DNA of 25,028 nt, from contig NZ_JAIEFA010000017.1 in NCBI RefSeq assembly GCF_029067145.1, positions 1 through 25,028 on the forward strand, in the 5' to 3' direction. The position numbers were made by a program, and so were the translations under genes. The notes under the pieces were generated by a model that was given only the letters and a program-made list of their open reading frames with translations, made no database searches and was not told where the DNA came from. Shown piece by piece: positions 16,183 to 24,399 of the stretch. Source of the DNA: Helicobacter sp. (GTDB lineage Bacteria > Campylobacterota > Campylobacteria > Campylobacterales > Helicobacteraceae). The first letter of the stretch is position 1; each line of letters starts with the position of its first letter.

Positions 16183-17646
16183 ATGTTTTTCAAAGCCTTT
16201 CTTACTAATAGCAGTGGAATCCTCACTTCAAGGATTCTTGGTTTTTTTCGTGATTTGCTCACCGCTACGATTCTAGGTTCTAGCATTTATAGTGATATGT
16301 TCTTTGTGGCTTTTAAGCTACCCAATCTCTTTCGTCGCGTTTTTGGCGAGGGTGCGTTTAATCAAGCTTTTTTGCCGGGATTCTTTAATGCGCGTTTGCG
16401 CGGAGGATTTGCGCTCAAGATTGGTTTGACTTTTTGCATTATCTTGCTTTGTCTTTCGATTTTTGTGTGTATTTTTAATAAGCCGCTCACAAAACTGCTT
16501 GCATTTGGATTCTCTGATGATTTAATTGCCCTCACCGCACCACTAGTTGCCATCAACTTCTGGTATTTGCTTATGATTTTTATCGTAACGCTCTTTGGCG
16601 CAATGTTGCAATACAAACGCAACTTTACTGCTTGGGCTTATTCTCCTGCGCTTCTCAATCTTGCGATGATTATTGCTCTGCTTTTTGCAAGAGACAGCGA
16701 ATCCTATCAAGCCATTTTGATTCTAAGTTATGGCGTGCTTACAGGCGGAATCGCACAAATCTTACTGCATTGTTATCCTATGTGGCGTTTAGGATTCTTT
16801 AGGCTTTTGTATGCAGGATTTAAAGAATTAAAATGCAAAAATCCACCTCCTAATTTGAAAACAAAAAGCACCAAAGAATCCTTTAGAAATAAACGAGATT
16901 CTATCAACCAGAGCGTCAAAGGATTTTTCAAGCAATTTTCCCCCGCAATGTTTGGTAGCTCCACTGCGCAATTTGCGTCTTTTATTGATACGCTTTTAGC
17001 CTCTTTTCTAGTAAGCGGAAGTATTTCGTATCTTTATTATGCCAATCGCATTTTTCAGCTTCCTTTGGCGATTTTTGCGATTGCGACTTCCACAGCCTTG
17101 TTTCCTATGGTTGCAAAATATATCAAGGAATCCAAAGAATCCCTTGCTTTAAAGGAGCTTTCTCGCTCTTTTTGGTTACTTAGCATTTTGCTAAGTTTAT
17201 GCGTGCTTGGTGGCTATTTGCTCAAAAACGAAATTATTTGGCTTTTGTTTGAGCGAGGCAAGTTTGCACGCACAGATACGCTCTTGTGTGCGGGTGTTTT
17301 TGGTGCGTATCTTGTGGGCTTACTTCCCTTTGGGTTGGCGCGGATTTTTTCGCTTTGGCTTTATTCCCATTCTAAGCAAGCATTAGCAGCTAAAATCTCG
17401 GCTCTCTCGCTTCTAATTGGCACTTTTTGTTCTTTTGTTCTTATGCAATATTTTGGTGCAATAGGACTTGCACTAGGTGGGAGCATTAGCGGGTTTTGTG
17501 TGTTTTTTTTAACTTTGCATTTTTTTGGTTGGAATCGCTTTTGGAATATCTTATGGAATCCCAAATGGATTTTGATTCTTTTCCTCCTTTTAAGCGGAGA
17601 ATTTTTGATTCTCATTGCTTTTAAGACTTATATTTTTAGCTTATAA
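16183..17646 (+). CDS. murJ: Lipid II flippase MurJ
   Basis: A 487-residue polytopic inner-membrane protein of the MOP/MVF family, which moves lipid II to the periplasmic side for peptidoglycan synthesis. The start FFKAFLTNSSGILTSRILGF and the segment FKLPNLFRRVFGEGAFNQAF are hallmarks of MurJ, including the conserved arginines. About 13-14 hydrophobic helices are spread over the length. A charged insertion at about 215-245 (rich in K, R and S) is the cytoplasmic loop between the two halves. It is monocistronic and convergent with msrQ. Confidence 0.95.
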   Translation: MFFKAFLTNSSGILTSRILGFFRDLLTATILGSSIYSDMFFVAFKLPNLFRRVFGEGAFNQAFLPGFFNARLRGGFALKIGLTFCIILLCLSIFVCIFNKPLTKLLAFGFSDDLIALTAPLVAINFWYLLMIFIVTLFGAMLQYKRNFTAWAYSPALLNLAMIIALLFARDSESYQAILILSYGVLTGGIAQILLHCYPMWRLGFFRLLYAGFKELKCKNPPPNLKTKSTKESFRNKRDSINQSVKGFFKQFSPAMFGSSTAQFASFIDTLLASFLVSGSISYLYYANRIFQLPLAIFAIATSTALFPMVAKYIKESKESLALKELSRSFWLLSILLSLCVLGGYLLKNEIIWLLFERGKFARTDTLLCAGVFGAYLVGLLPFGLARIFSLWLYSHSKQALAAKISALSLLIGTFCSFVLMQYFGAIGLALGGSISGFCVFFLTLHFFGWNRFWNILWNPKWILILFLLLSGEFLILIAFKTYIFSL

Positions 17647-17746
17647 TTTAATTTGGTTACAATGTTGGCTAACGCTATTGACGAGATTCTTGCTTTTTGC
17701 AGGTATGAGCAAATTGCTGTTGCAATGTGTGCCACGAGGCTTCAGA
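17647..17746. other. Convergent gap between murJ and msrQ, with a small unassigned open frame
   Basis: 100 bases with less AT bias than the other gaps. A TACAAT hexamer at 17658-17663 resembles the glyS -10 but lacks the extended TG. An ATG at 17662 opens a 34-codon frame ending at 17766 inside msrQ; it has no ribosome binding site and I do not recognise the peptide. A small hairpin, ATTGC-TGTT-GCAAT, lies at 17713-17726 without a U-tract. I cannot tell whether this is a small RNA, a gene remnant or nothing. Confidence 0.3.
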
Positions 17747-18277
17747 TTATAAATTGCCGCATTTAGGATAAAATTTTCTAAAAAGCTTATAGATTATCAA
17801 TGCTCCAATTCCAATTCCTAACACAAGATAATGAAGTGTCAAAATCTTTTGAATCATTAGCAAATGCACAAGCCCAAAACCTAAAGCCAAATAAGCCAAA
17901 TAATAAAGCTTGAATCTTTGAAAGCCCCACAAACTCCCTAAAGTACAAGTCATAAGACACAAAAAGGATAAAACACCAAAATACAAATAATACTTTTGCT
18001 TTAATTCCGTAAAAATCAATGCAAGATTCCAACCAAAATCCAAAATCACAAAAATGCCACTATGCAAAATTCCAACTACAAAAGCAGTTAAACCAATCTC
18101 TCTTTTGTATTTTGGCGCAATCAAAGAAAGGCTTAAAAGAAAAATGCAAATCCAACCACTCCAAAAATAAAGCGTAGCAATCGGGTCGCCCAATCCTCCT
18201 AAGGATTCCACAAGTAAAATCACCTGCCAAGAGACAAAAGCAAGCAACGCAAAACAAGTAATTTCTATTAAACGCAA
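17747..18277 (-). CDS. msrQ: Haem-binding membrane subunit MsrQ (YedZ-like) of the MsrPQ system
   Basis: A 176-residue membrane protein with about five to six helices of the ferric-reductase-like type. It passes electrons from the respiratory chain to periplasmic MsrP. The KREIGLTAFVVGILH segment, with H72, matches the family RRxLGLxxFxxxxLH. H138 (LVHLLMIQK) matches the distal IHYLWSVK histidine of E. coli. The histidine expected 13 residues earlier, in the WxxLHxxVY segment, is Tyr125 here (FKLYYLAYL). The start is a TTG 11 bases after the msrP stop, with AGGG upstream. The gene is shorter than E. coli MsrQ (211). The assignment leans on the msrP neighbour. Confidence 0.82.
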   Translation of the reverse strand: MRLIEITCFALLAFVSWQVILLVESLGGLGDPIATLYFWSGWICIFLLSLSLIAPKYKREIGLTAFVVGILHSGIFVILDFGWNLALIFTELKQKYYLYFGVLSFLCLMTCTLGSLWGFQRFKLYYLAYLALGFGLVHLLMIQKILTLHYLVLGIGIGALIIYKLFRKFYPKCGNL

Positions 18278-18288
18278 GCAAGCAGACC

Positions 18289-19275
18289 CTAATAAAGTTT
18301 TATTCTATCTAGCCCAGCATAAAGATATTCTACCTCTTTTGCATAGCCATTGAGATAAAGTGTCGGCACGCGCCCTCCTCTTTGTCCAATCACACGCTCA
18401 CTTGCTTGAGACCATCGCGGGTGGGCGACTTGCGGATCTACATTGCCATAGAATCCATATTCTTTGGGATTCTCTTTTTCCCAAGTAGAAAGGGGTTGCT
18501 CTTTTAAAAATTCAATTTTATGAATAGATTTAATCATCTTATATCCATATTTCCAAGGCACAACTAAGCGAATCGGGGCTCCATTTTGGGGCAAAAGTTT
18601 CTTTTGATACATTCCCACTGCAAGAATCGTCAGAGGGTGCATTGCCTCATCAAGTCGTAAAGATTCTTGATAAGGAAAATCTAAAAAGCTTGTATTTAAC
18701 CCAAACAATCCCCCTTGCATAGGAAACTGCTTAGGGTCATACAAGGTTGTAAAGCGAATATATTTTGCCTCTTTTGTTGGTTTTACATATTCTATCAACT
18801 CCCGCAGTTCAAACCCAATCCAAGGAATCACCATACTCCACGCCTCTACACAGCGGAAGCGATAAACTCGCTCTACCAAAGTCATTTTTTTATATAATTC
18901 ATCTACAAGAATCTTAAAGGGCTTCTCCACTTCTCCTTCAATGCTGATTTCCCAAGGACGTGCTTTGAAATCTTTGGATTTATTTTTTGGGTCCGACTTA
19001 GAATATCCAAACTCATAAAAGTTATTATAACTTGTCGCTAAATCCTCTGGAGTATTTGCAAGAGCCTGCCCATTGACTTTTATCATCTCTTGTTGGCTCA
19101 TAGAACGATAAGCAAAATCCTCTCCCATTGTCGCTAAAAGTTGCTCTACACTTAAAGCCGCAACCAAGCTTCCCGCACCAAGTTTTAGAAATCTTCTCCT
19201 TTCTTTAAAAAATGCTTCTGGTGTTACATTTTGGTATTCGTTTGTGTCTGCTTTTTTATAATTCAAAAAATCCAT
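18289..19275 (-). CDS. msrP: Periplasmic methionine sulfoxide reductase catalytic subunit MsrP (YedY)
   Basis: A 328-residue molybdopterin enzyme that repairs oxidised methionine in periplasmic proteins. The N-terminus has a twin-arginine export motif, ERRRFLKLGAGSLVAAL (25-41), after a longer-than-usual n-region. In the mature domain, RFRCVEAWSMVIPW carries C142, which matches the molybdenum-ligating cysteine of YedY. The LPQNGAPIRLVVPWKYGYKMIKS segment is the other hallmark. The start ATG is preceded by AAGGA. It sits 23 bases after prfB and directly before msrQ, its membrane electron donor. Confidence 0.95.
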   Translation of the reverse strand: MDFLNYKKADTNEYQNVTPEAFFKERRRFLKLGAGSLVAALSVEQLLATMGEDFAYRSMSQQEMIKVNGQALANTPEDLATSYNNFYEFGYSKSDPKNKSKDFKARPWEISIEGEVEKPFKILVDELYKKMTLVERVYRFRCVEAWSMVIPWIGFELRELIEYVKPTKEAKYIRFTTLYDPKQFPMQGGLFGLNTSFLDFPYQESLRLDEAMHPLTILAVGMYQKKLLPQNGAPIRLVVPWKYGYKMIKSIHKIEFLKEQPLSTWEKENPKEYGFYGNVDPQVAHPRWSQASERVIGQRGGRVPTLYLNGYAKEVEYLYAGLDRIKLY

Positions 19276-19298
19276 TCCTTATTCCTTTAATGTTTTGG

Positions 19299-20405
19299 CT
19301 AAATTTCACGTTCATTTGTTGCATTTTTAGCAATCAAAACACCCTCTAACATAGAATCAATATCCCCGTCTAAAATAGCTTCTACATTACTATATGCAAG
19401 ATTAGAACGCAAATCTTTCACTTGCTGATAAGGGGCTAAAACATAACTTCTAATCTGATGTCCCCAACCAATCTCGCTTTTATCCTCGCTTGCATTTTTC
19501 TCCTCACGCTTTTGAATCTCTTGTTCATAGAGCTTAGATTTTAGCATTTTTAGTGCGGTAGCTTTGTTCTTGTGTTGGCTTCTATCATTTTGGCACTGCA
19601 CAACAATTCCTGTGGGAAGATGTGTAATACGAATCGCAGATTCTGTTTTATTGACATGCTGTCCGCCCGCTCCTGAAGCACGATAAGTATCAATCCGCAA
19701 ATCTTTTTCCTCTATTGCAATCTCTATATTCTCGTCAATCTCTGGACTCACTTGCACGGCAGTAAAGCTTGTGTGCCGCTTGGCATTCGCATCAAAAGGG
19801 GAAATACGCACGAGACGATGGATTCCGTTTTCAACTTTCGCGTAGCCATAAGCATTTTCGCCTTTCATCATAAAGCTAACATCTTTCAAGCCCGCTTCCT
19901 CTCCCTCTTGATAATCTAGCAATTCCACCTTAAAGCCTCTCCTCTCTGCCCAACGCAAATACATACGATAAAGCATACTCGCCCAGTCTTGCGATTCTGT
20001 CCCACCCGCTCCGGGAGTAATCGTAAAAATTGCATTATTAGAATCCAACTCTCCGCTTAACATCACTTCAATTTCTGCATTTTTAATCTGCTCCTCTAGC
20101 TCTTTGGATTCTGCAAAAAGCAGCTCTAAGCTCTCCAAATCGTCTTGAGAAATCTCAAACAATTCTTTAGCGTCCTCTAATGCGGATTTTGCCATATTGT
20201 ATTTTTCTAGCTTTCTTTCGCAGCTCTTTTTTTCTTTTTGCAACTCGCCCGCTTTTTTCGTATCCTCCCAAAACTCCTTTAATTGCTCTTGGTTGGTGAT
20301 TTCTAAAATCCGCTTTTCTAAAAGCTTGGGTTGCATAATTTTTTCTATATTCCGTCTTTTAATCTCTAGCTCTTTTAATAATTCGCCATATTCATAATTA
20401 TCCAA
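19299..20405 (-). CDS. prfB: Peptide chain release factor 2
   Basis: A 368-residue class I release factor that recognises UGA and UAA. The SPF tripeptide that reads the stop codon is at 202-204 (RISPFDANAKR). The GGQ peptidyl-tRNA hydrolysis motif is at 247-249 (GAGGQHVNKTESAIR). The frame is uninterrupted from the N-terminal coiled coil, so the programmed +1 frameshift that autoregulates prfB in many bacteria is absent. The start is a TTG at 20405 with AAAGGA six bases upstream, overlapping the mnmH stop by 8 bases, so translation is probably coupled. Confidence 0.96.
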   Translation of the reverse strand: MDNYEYGELLKELEIKRRNIEKIMQPKLLEKRILEITNQEQLKEFWEDTKKAGELQKEKKSCERKLEKYNMAKSALEDAKELFEISQDDLESLELLFAESKELEEQIKNAEIEVMLSGELDSNNAIFTITPGAGGTESQDWASMLYRMYLRWAERRGFKVELLDYQEGEEAGLKDVSFMMKGENAYGYAKVENGIHRLVRISPFDANAKRHTSFTAVQVSPEIDENIEIAIEEKDLRIDTYRASGAGGQHVNKTESAIRITHLPTGIVVQCQNDRSQHKNKATALKMLKSKLYEQEIQKREEKNASEDKSEIGWGHQIRSYVLAPYQQVKDLRSNLAYSNVEAILDGDIDSMLEGVLIAKNATNEREI

Positions 20406-21420
20406 ACAATTCCTTTGATTTTAATTTATAAAATTCTCTAGCAAATGCCTCAATCTCTAAAGTTACTTGAGAAAGATTCTGATAAAAAATTGTGCAAAGA
20501 TAAGATTCTTTTTTATACACTTTATCATAATATTCTACTAGCAAAATCTCTGCTACGCGCGCTAAATCCCTATTATAAAAGGCTTCTTTAGCCTCCTGCC
20601 AAAATTCCTTTTTCATAAAAGGTGCAATCTTTTGCATAGAATTTTCAAAAAATGACGATGAGATTTTACCATATTGCGCCACGATTCTTTGCACTCTTTG
20701 TTCCAAAGGAGCAACAATTAGAATCTTGGGTGCTTCTTGATAGGCTTGATAAAGGGGCGTGGGCAAAATCAAATTGCCAAGCTTCTTGCTCTCTCCCTCT
20801 ACTAACACAAAAGGAGCATTTTCTAAGTCTCTTAGGCGCGTAAAAAGCAGATTTTGAAAACTCTTCACGCTAGGTTGCTCTCCGCAAATTGCACCAAAAC
20901 TTGAACCTAAATGTTTTGCAATTCCCTCAATATCCAAAGAATCGCGAAATCCTTGAATAATCTCGCTTTTACCGCTCCCGGTTTGACCCACAAGCGTAAC
21001 AAAGCGATGGGAAGGAAAACTATCAAGATATTTCAACACCTCGTTGCGGTAAGCTTTATAACCGCCTTCCAAAAGCACGACTTGGTAACCAATGGCTTCC
21101 AAAACCATAAAAAACGCACGACTTCTCATACCGCCACGTGCGCAATGGATTCCAAAGGGCTTTTTAGGACTTACCATTGTCTCTAAAGTCAATAAATGTT
21201 TTGCAATATTTTGACTAACAAAACTAGCACCCAAAACCTTTGCTTTGAAAGAATCCGTGCGATACAATGTGCCAATTTGCTGATGTTCTTCATCGCTTAA
21301 GACAGGGAAATTTTGCGCCCCTACGATATGGGATTCCGCATATTCTCTAGGAGAGCGCACATCTATAATTAAAGACAAATCTTGATTTAAAAAACTATCG
21401 GGCGGAATTATTTTTGTCAT
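20398..21420 (-). CDS. mnmH: tRNA 2-selenouridine synthase
   Basis: A 340-residue enzyme (SelU/YbbB) that replaces sulfur of 2-thiouridine at the wobble position of certain tRNAs with selenium, using selenophosphate. The N-terminal rhodanese domain (IIDVRSPREYAESHIVGAQNFP) has its active cysteine at C93 in HCARGGMRSRAF, matching C97 of E. coli. The P-loop is GQTGSGKS at 145-152. It requires selenophosphate synthetase (SelD), not seen here, and a 2-thiouridine substrate from MnmA. GAGGA precedes the ATG. It lies downstream of the permease gene and overlaps prfB. Confidence 0.94.
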   Translation of the reverse strand: MTKIIPPDSFLNQDLSLIIDVRSPREYAESHIVGAQNFPVLSDEEHQQIGTLYRTDSFKAKVLGASFVSQNIAKHLLTLETMVSPKKPFGIHCARGGMRSRAFFMVLEAIGYQVVLLEGGYKAYRNEVLKYLDSFPSHRFVTLVGQTGSGKSEIIQGFRDSLDIEGIAKHLGSSFGAICGEQPSVKSFQNLLFTRLRDLENAPFVLVEGESKKLGNLILPTPLYQAYQEAPKILIVAPLEQRVQRIVAQYGKISSSFFENSMQKIAPFMKKEFWQEAKEAFYNRDLARVAEILLVEYYDKVYKKESYLCTIFYQNLSQVTLEIEAFAREFYKLKSKELFG

Positions 21421-21472
21421 TTTTTCCTCTACACTTCAGATAGAATCGCAAAATCATTTTTAGATTCCTTGC

Positions 21473-22537
21473 TTAAACTTTGTCTTGATAAAGAATCTTA
21501 TAAACTCTAAGCAATGCAATAAATAATGCGGTAATCGCTGGACCAAATACAATACCCCAAAAGCCAAAACTCGTAAGCCCTGCAATAATAGCAAAGAAAA
21601 TTAACATTTCGTTAATTTTTAGCGGAGTTTTTATTAATACACGATTGATAAAACTGATAATAAAAGGCTTCACGCCATTATCTGCCAAAGTTGCAATGAC
21701 AATAATAGAATAGAGTGCGATAAGGATTGCATAACTATAATTTCCTAAATACAATTCATATCCAACAACAGGCAACCAAACTAAACTTCCGCCTACCACG
21801 GGCACAAGCGAAGCAAAACCATAAAAAACACCTAACAAAAGCGCATTATAGCCCAAAAATGCCATAAGGATTCCAAACAATGTACCTTGTAAAAGCATAG
21901 AAAATATAGAGGAATAGAACACCACGCTAATGACTGCACTTACCTCCTCATAAAGAGATTTGACATAGGTGGGCTGAATCGGAATCAATCCTAAAAAATA
22001 CCGACCTAATGCACCCCCATAATAATAGAAAAAAAATAAAAAAGTTAGGATAAATAAAGTATCGCTCAAAAAATATAAGCTATTTTGAGAAATTTTTGCG
22101 ACAATTCCTATACTACGTTTGGCGACTTCCGTCCAATCAATCCCAGAAAGATGTGCCAGCCAATTACTGATTTCTTTTTGCAATAAGTCTGGCAGATAAG
22201 CAAAAATCTCTTTGCCATATTCTCCCAAACGCGTTTGAAAATCTAATAAAAAATTTTGAAAATTTCCTAATTCCAAATTTGTTGCCAAATTCAATAAATT
22301 TAAAAGAATATAAAAAATAGGCAAAAAACAAAGAATTATCAACAAAAGAGTCATCAAAAAGGTGGAAGCAAGCGGGGATTTTATGTATTTTAAAATCGCA
22401 TAATAAATATTCTGTGTTGCAATAAATAGCAAAAATGCAATTGATAGATTCATTAAAAATGGAGAATAAAGCTTCAATAAAGCTAACAATGTGAGAGCAA
22501 AAATAACAAGGAAAAAATAAATTCCGCCTTTTTGCAT
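21473..22537 (-). CDS. AI-2E family transporter (PerM/UPF0118)
   Basis: A 354-residue membrane protein with about eight hydrophobic helices. Two lie at the N-terminus, then comes the characteristic amphipathic region of about 100 residues (LGEYGKEIFAYLPDLLQKEI), then a block of helices with GVFYGFASLVPVVGGSLVWLPV and FGFWGIVFGPAITALF. The last two are family signatures. Members are variously linked to AI-2 export, Na+/H+ exchange or osmotic functions, so the substrate is unknown. AAAGGT precedes the ATG. It lies between ccoG and mnmH with gaps of 69 and 52 bases. Confidence 0.88.
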   Translation of the reverse strand: MQKGGIYFFLVIFALTLLALLKLYSPFLMNLSIAFLLFIATQNIYYAILKYIKSPLASTFLMTLLLIILCFLPIFYILLNLLNLATNLELGNFQNFLLDFQTRLGEYGKEIFAYLPDLLQKEISNWLAHLSGIDWTEVAKRSIGIVAKISQNSLYFLSDTLFILTFLFFFYYYGGALGRYFLGLIPIQPTYVKSLYEEVSAVISVVFYSSIFSMLLQGTLFGILMAFLGYNALLLGVFYGFASLVPVVGGSLVWLPVVGYELYLGNYSYAILIALYSIIVIATLADNGVKPFIISFINRVLIKTPLKINEMLIFFAIIAGLTSFGFWGIVFGPAITALFIALLRVYKILYQDKV

Positions 22538-22606
22538 AATTTACCTTTATTCAAAAATCCAAATCACAAGACACAAAGATTTTGCGCTTGCGATTCTATT
22601 TATTAT

Positions 22607-23974
22607 TTAATGCAAAGATTTGTTTGGTGGATAAATAAACACGCTTTTCCTGAAAACCTCAATGGGTTCTTGGCTATCTACCGCATAAGCTTTGATTTCT
22701 AATGGAATATGTGTATCTTTTTGCGCATTTTCAGCCAAATTTGCTTCCGTATAAAGCACAACAACTTGTTTGGATTTCTCACCAGCTTCTATGCGGAAAG
22801 GCTTGCTTGGACGCTTAATTTGAATCTCTGTATTGTTTTGCACCTCAAAATAAAAGTCATAAGCTTGTTTTTGTGTATTTTGAAACAAGAAAACATAGGA
22901 ATTTTCTACGCGCCCATTATCACGAATCGTATAAAGTTCTTGTCTATTGATATTTAAAAGCATATCTTCCTTTTTGGAACTCATCATCAAAAGCCCAGAA
23001 AACACGACCACCATTGCGACAATATAGCCAATTGTTTTAAAGCGCATATAACGCACTTTTTGTCGGTCTTCAATGCTTTGCGGACTTGTCCAAGAAATCA
23101 AAGTCATTTTACCAAGTTTTCCCATTACCTTTGTGCAAGCATCTGCACATTCAAGGCAGTTGATACACTCCAGCTGCATTCCCTTGCGAATATCAATATG
23201 TGTAGGACAGATTTTCACACAGGCTTCGCAACCGGTGCATTCCGCATTTGGCACTTCGGGCTTTTTCCATAGTTTAATCCCTTTTGCATCAAAAACTTCT
23301 CCACCTCTCTTATAATCATACACCGTCATAATGGTATCATTATCATACAAAACACTCTGAACACGACTATAAGGACACATATAAATACAGAAATTTTCTT
23401 TGATAAATACCACAATCGCAATGAGTGCAATGGCGAATCCCAACCAAAAAATAAATAAATATTTATGCTCTAAGGGATTTTGAATATAGTTAAAAAAATC
23501 CTCTGGCGGCACAAAATACCACATCAAATTGGACGCTGCAACCAAAGCAAAACAGGCAAAAATCACAAGAGAAATCGCCTTTTTAACTTTGTTGCTTCCT
23601 AAACTCATATCGGGCTCTAATTGGCGATTCTCCATTCTTTTGCGCAAGCCCAAAATCTTTGTCTCCAACAAATCGCGATACAATACGCGGAAAATCGTCT
23701 GTGGGCAAGCCCAACCACACCATACGCGCCCCGCAAGTGTTGTCATAAAAAAAATCGCCAAAAACATTAAAATCAACAAGAAAGGCATAAGATAAAGTTC
23801 CTGCATATCAAAGGCAACGCCAAGTAAATGCAACTGCTTATGGTCAAAAGAAAGTAAAAAAATATGATTTCCATTGATTCTGATAAATGGAATCGTCAAG
23901 ATAAGAATGGTTGTAATAAAATACATCACATAACGTTTTTTGAAATATTGCCGCGCATTACACACCTGTTCCAT
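22607..23974 (-). CDS. ccoG: Cytochrome c oxidase accessory protein CcoG (FixG/RdxA-like)
   Basis: A 455-residue membrane iron-sulfur protein needed for cbb3-type oxidase assembly, linked to copper reduction. There are about five transmembrane segments, with CGWACPQTIFR before the third. Two 4Fe-4S motifs follow: C246, C249, C252, C256 (CTGCEACVKICP) and C270, C273, C276, C280 (CINCLECADACTKV). A periplasmic immunoglobulin-like C-terminal domain follows the last helix at about 315-330. The frame opens at a TTG at 23977, but the ATG at 23974 has AAGGAG at a better distance, so I use that. The cbb3 structural genes are not adjacent. It is the likely first gene of the ccoG-to-msrQ run. Confidence 0.93.
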   Translation of the reverse strand: MEQVCNARQYFKKRYVMYFITTILILTIPFIRINGNHIFLLSFDHKQLHLLGVAFDMQELYLMPFLLILMFLAIFFMTTLAGRVWCGWACPQTIFRVLYRDLLETKILGLRKRMENRQLEPDMSLGSNKVKKAISLVIFACFALVAASNLMWYFVPPEDFFNYIQNPLEHKYLFIFWLGFAIALIAIVVFIKENFCIYMCPYSRVQSVLYDNDTIMTVYDYKRGGEVFDAKGIKLWKKPEVPNAECTGCEACVKICPTHIDIRKGMQLECINCLECADACTKVMGKLGKMTLISWTSPQSIEDRQKVRYMRFKTIGYIVAMVVVFSGLLMMSSKKEDMLLNINRQELYTIRDNGRVENSYVFLFQNTQKQAYDFYFEVQNNTEIQIKRPSKPFRIEAGEKSKQVVVLYTEANLAENAQKDTHIPLEIKAYAVDSQEPIEVFRKSVFIYPPNKSLH

Positions 23975-24008
23975 CAAAAACTCCTTGAAAATCTAAAAAC
24001 TTTCTGCA

Positions 24009-24017
24009 ATATTAGCA
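24009..24017 (-). promoter_or_regulatory. Extended -10 promoter of ccoG
   Basis: TGCTAATAT on the minus strand lies 34 bases before the ccoG ATG, in the 181-base divergent gap shared with rpsU. There is no clear -35. The rest of the gap is AT-rich and shows nothing further apart from the rpsU promoter. Confidence 0.4.
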
Positions 24018-24096
24018 CAATATAGGGACAAAATAGCAAAAAGAATCAAATTTTTGCATTTATAGTGTGATTTTTTCACATTTCTTGCGCACTTTA

Positions 24097-24105
24097 TGTT
24101 AGAAT
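24097..24105 (+). promoter_or_regulatory. Extended -10 promoter of rpsU
   Basis: TGTTAGAAT, an extended -10 about 50 bases before the rpsU ATG. An upstream TTCACA at 24075-24080 is a poorly spaced -35 candidate. The leader is about 44 bases and includes AAAGGTGGT, a strong ribosome binding site. Confidence 0.45.
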
Positions 24106-24155
24106 TACACGCTTCAATTTTGAAGTATATTTTTTACACAAAGGTGGTGGTTTAG

Positions 24156-24368
24156 ATGCCGGGTATCAAAGTCAGAGAAAACGAATCTTTTGATGATGCG
24201 TATAGAAAGTTTAAAAAACAAGCGGATAGAAACCTTGTTGTAACCGAAAGTCGCGCAAGAAGATTCTTTGAACCAAAAACTGAAAAGCGCAAAAAGCAAA
24301 AAATCAGCGCACGCAAAAAAATGCTCAAACGCTTATATATGCTTCGCCGCTACGAATCAAGGCTCTAA
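24156..24368 (+). CDS. rpsU: 30S ribosomal protein S21 (bS21)
   Basis: A 70-residue, very basic ribosomal protein of the small subunit, near the anti-Shine-Dalgarno end of 16S rRNA. The start MPGIKVRENESFDDAYRKFK and the KR-rich C-terminal half (ARKKMLKRL then RRYESRL) are typical. The strong ribosome binding site AAAGGTGGT precedes the ATG. It is monocistronic, between the ccoG divergent promoter and a hairpin terminator. Confidence 0.97.
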   Translation: MPGIKVRENESFDDAYRKFKKQADRNLVVTESRARRFFEPKTEKRKKQKISARKKMLKRLYMLRRYESRL

Positions 24369-24372
24369 AAAC

Positions 24373-24399
24373 AATAAGATTCCTCTATGGAATCTTATT
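24373..24399. terminator. Bidirectional hairpin terminator between rpsU and the WYL regulator
   Basis: A perfect 11-pair inverted repeat, AATAAGATTCC / GGAATCTTATT, with loop TCTAT. On the minus strand the stem is followed by TGTTTTTAG, a usable U-tract; on the plus strand by TCCTC. The TAA stop of the minus-strand WYL gene (24395-24397) lies inside the stem. Both arms contain the window-wide enriched motif AGATTCC/GGAATCT. Confidence 0.75.

Noticed and set aside
17647..17746. Small SRP RNA (4.5S) or a type I toxin peptide
   Set aside because: The GGAAGGAAGCAG-type SRP core is missing, and the 34-residue peptide does not resemble the AapA family as I remember it.
18060..18281. Alternative frame over the start of msrQ
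   Set aside because: It is a frame-shifted shadow of the membrane segments of msrQ; the msrQ frame contains the family histidines and the GL(G/T)xF motif.
20300..20405. Programmed +1 frameshift in prfB
   Set aside because: The frame is continuous from a TTG with a good ribosome binding site to the stop, and no in-frame UGA with a Shine-Dalgarno-like stimulator occurs near codon 25.
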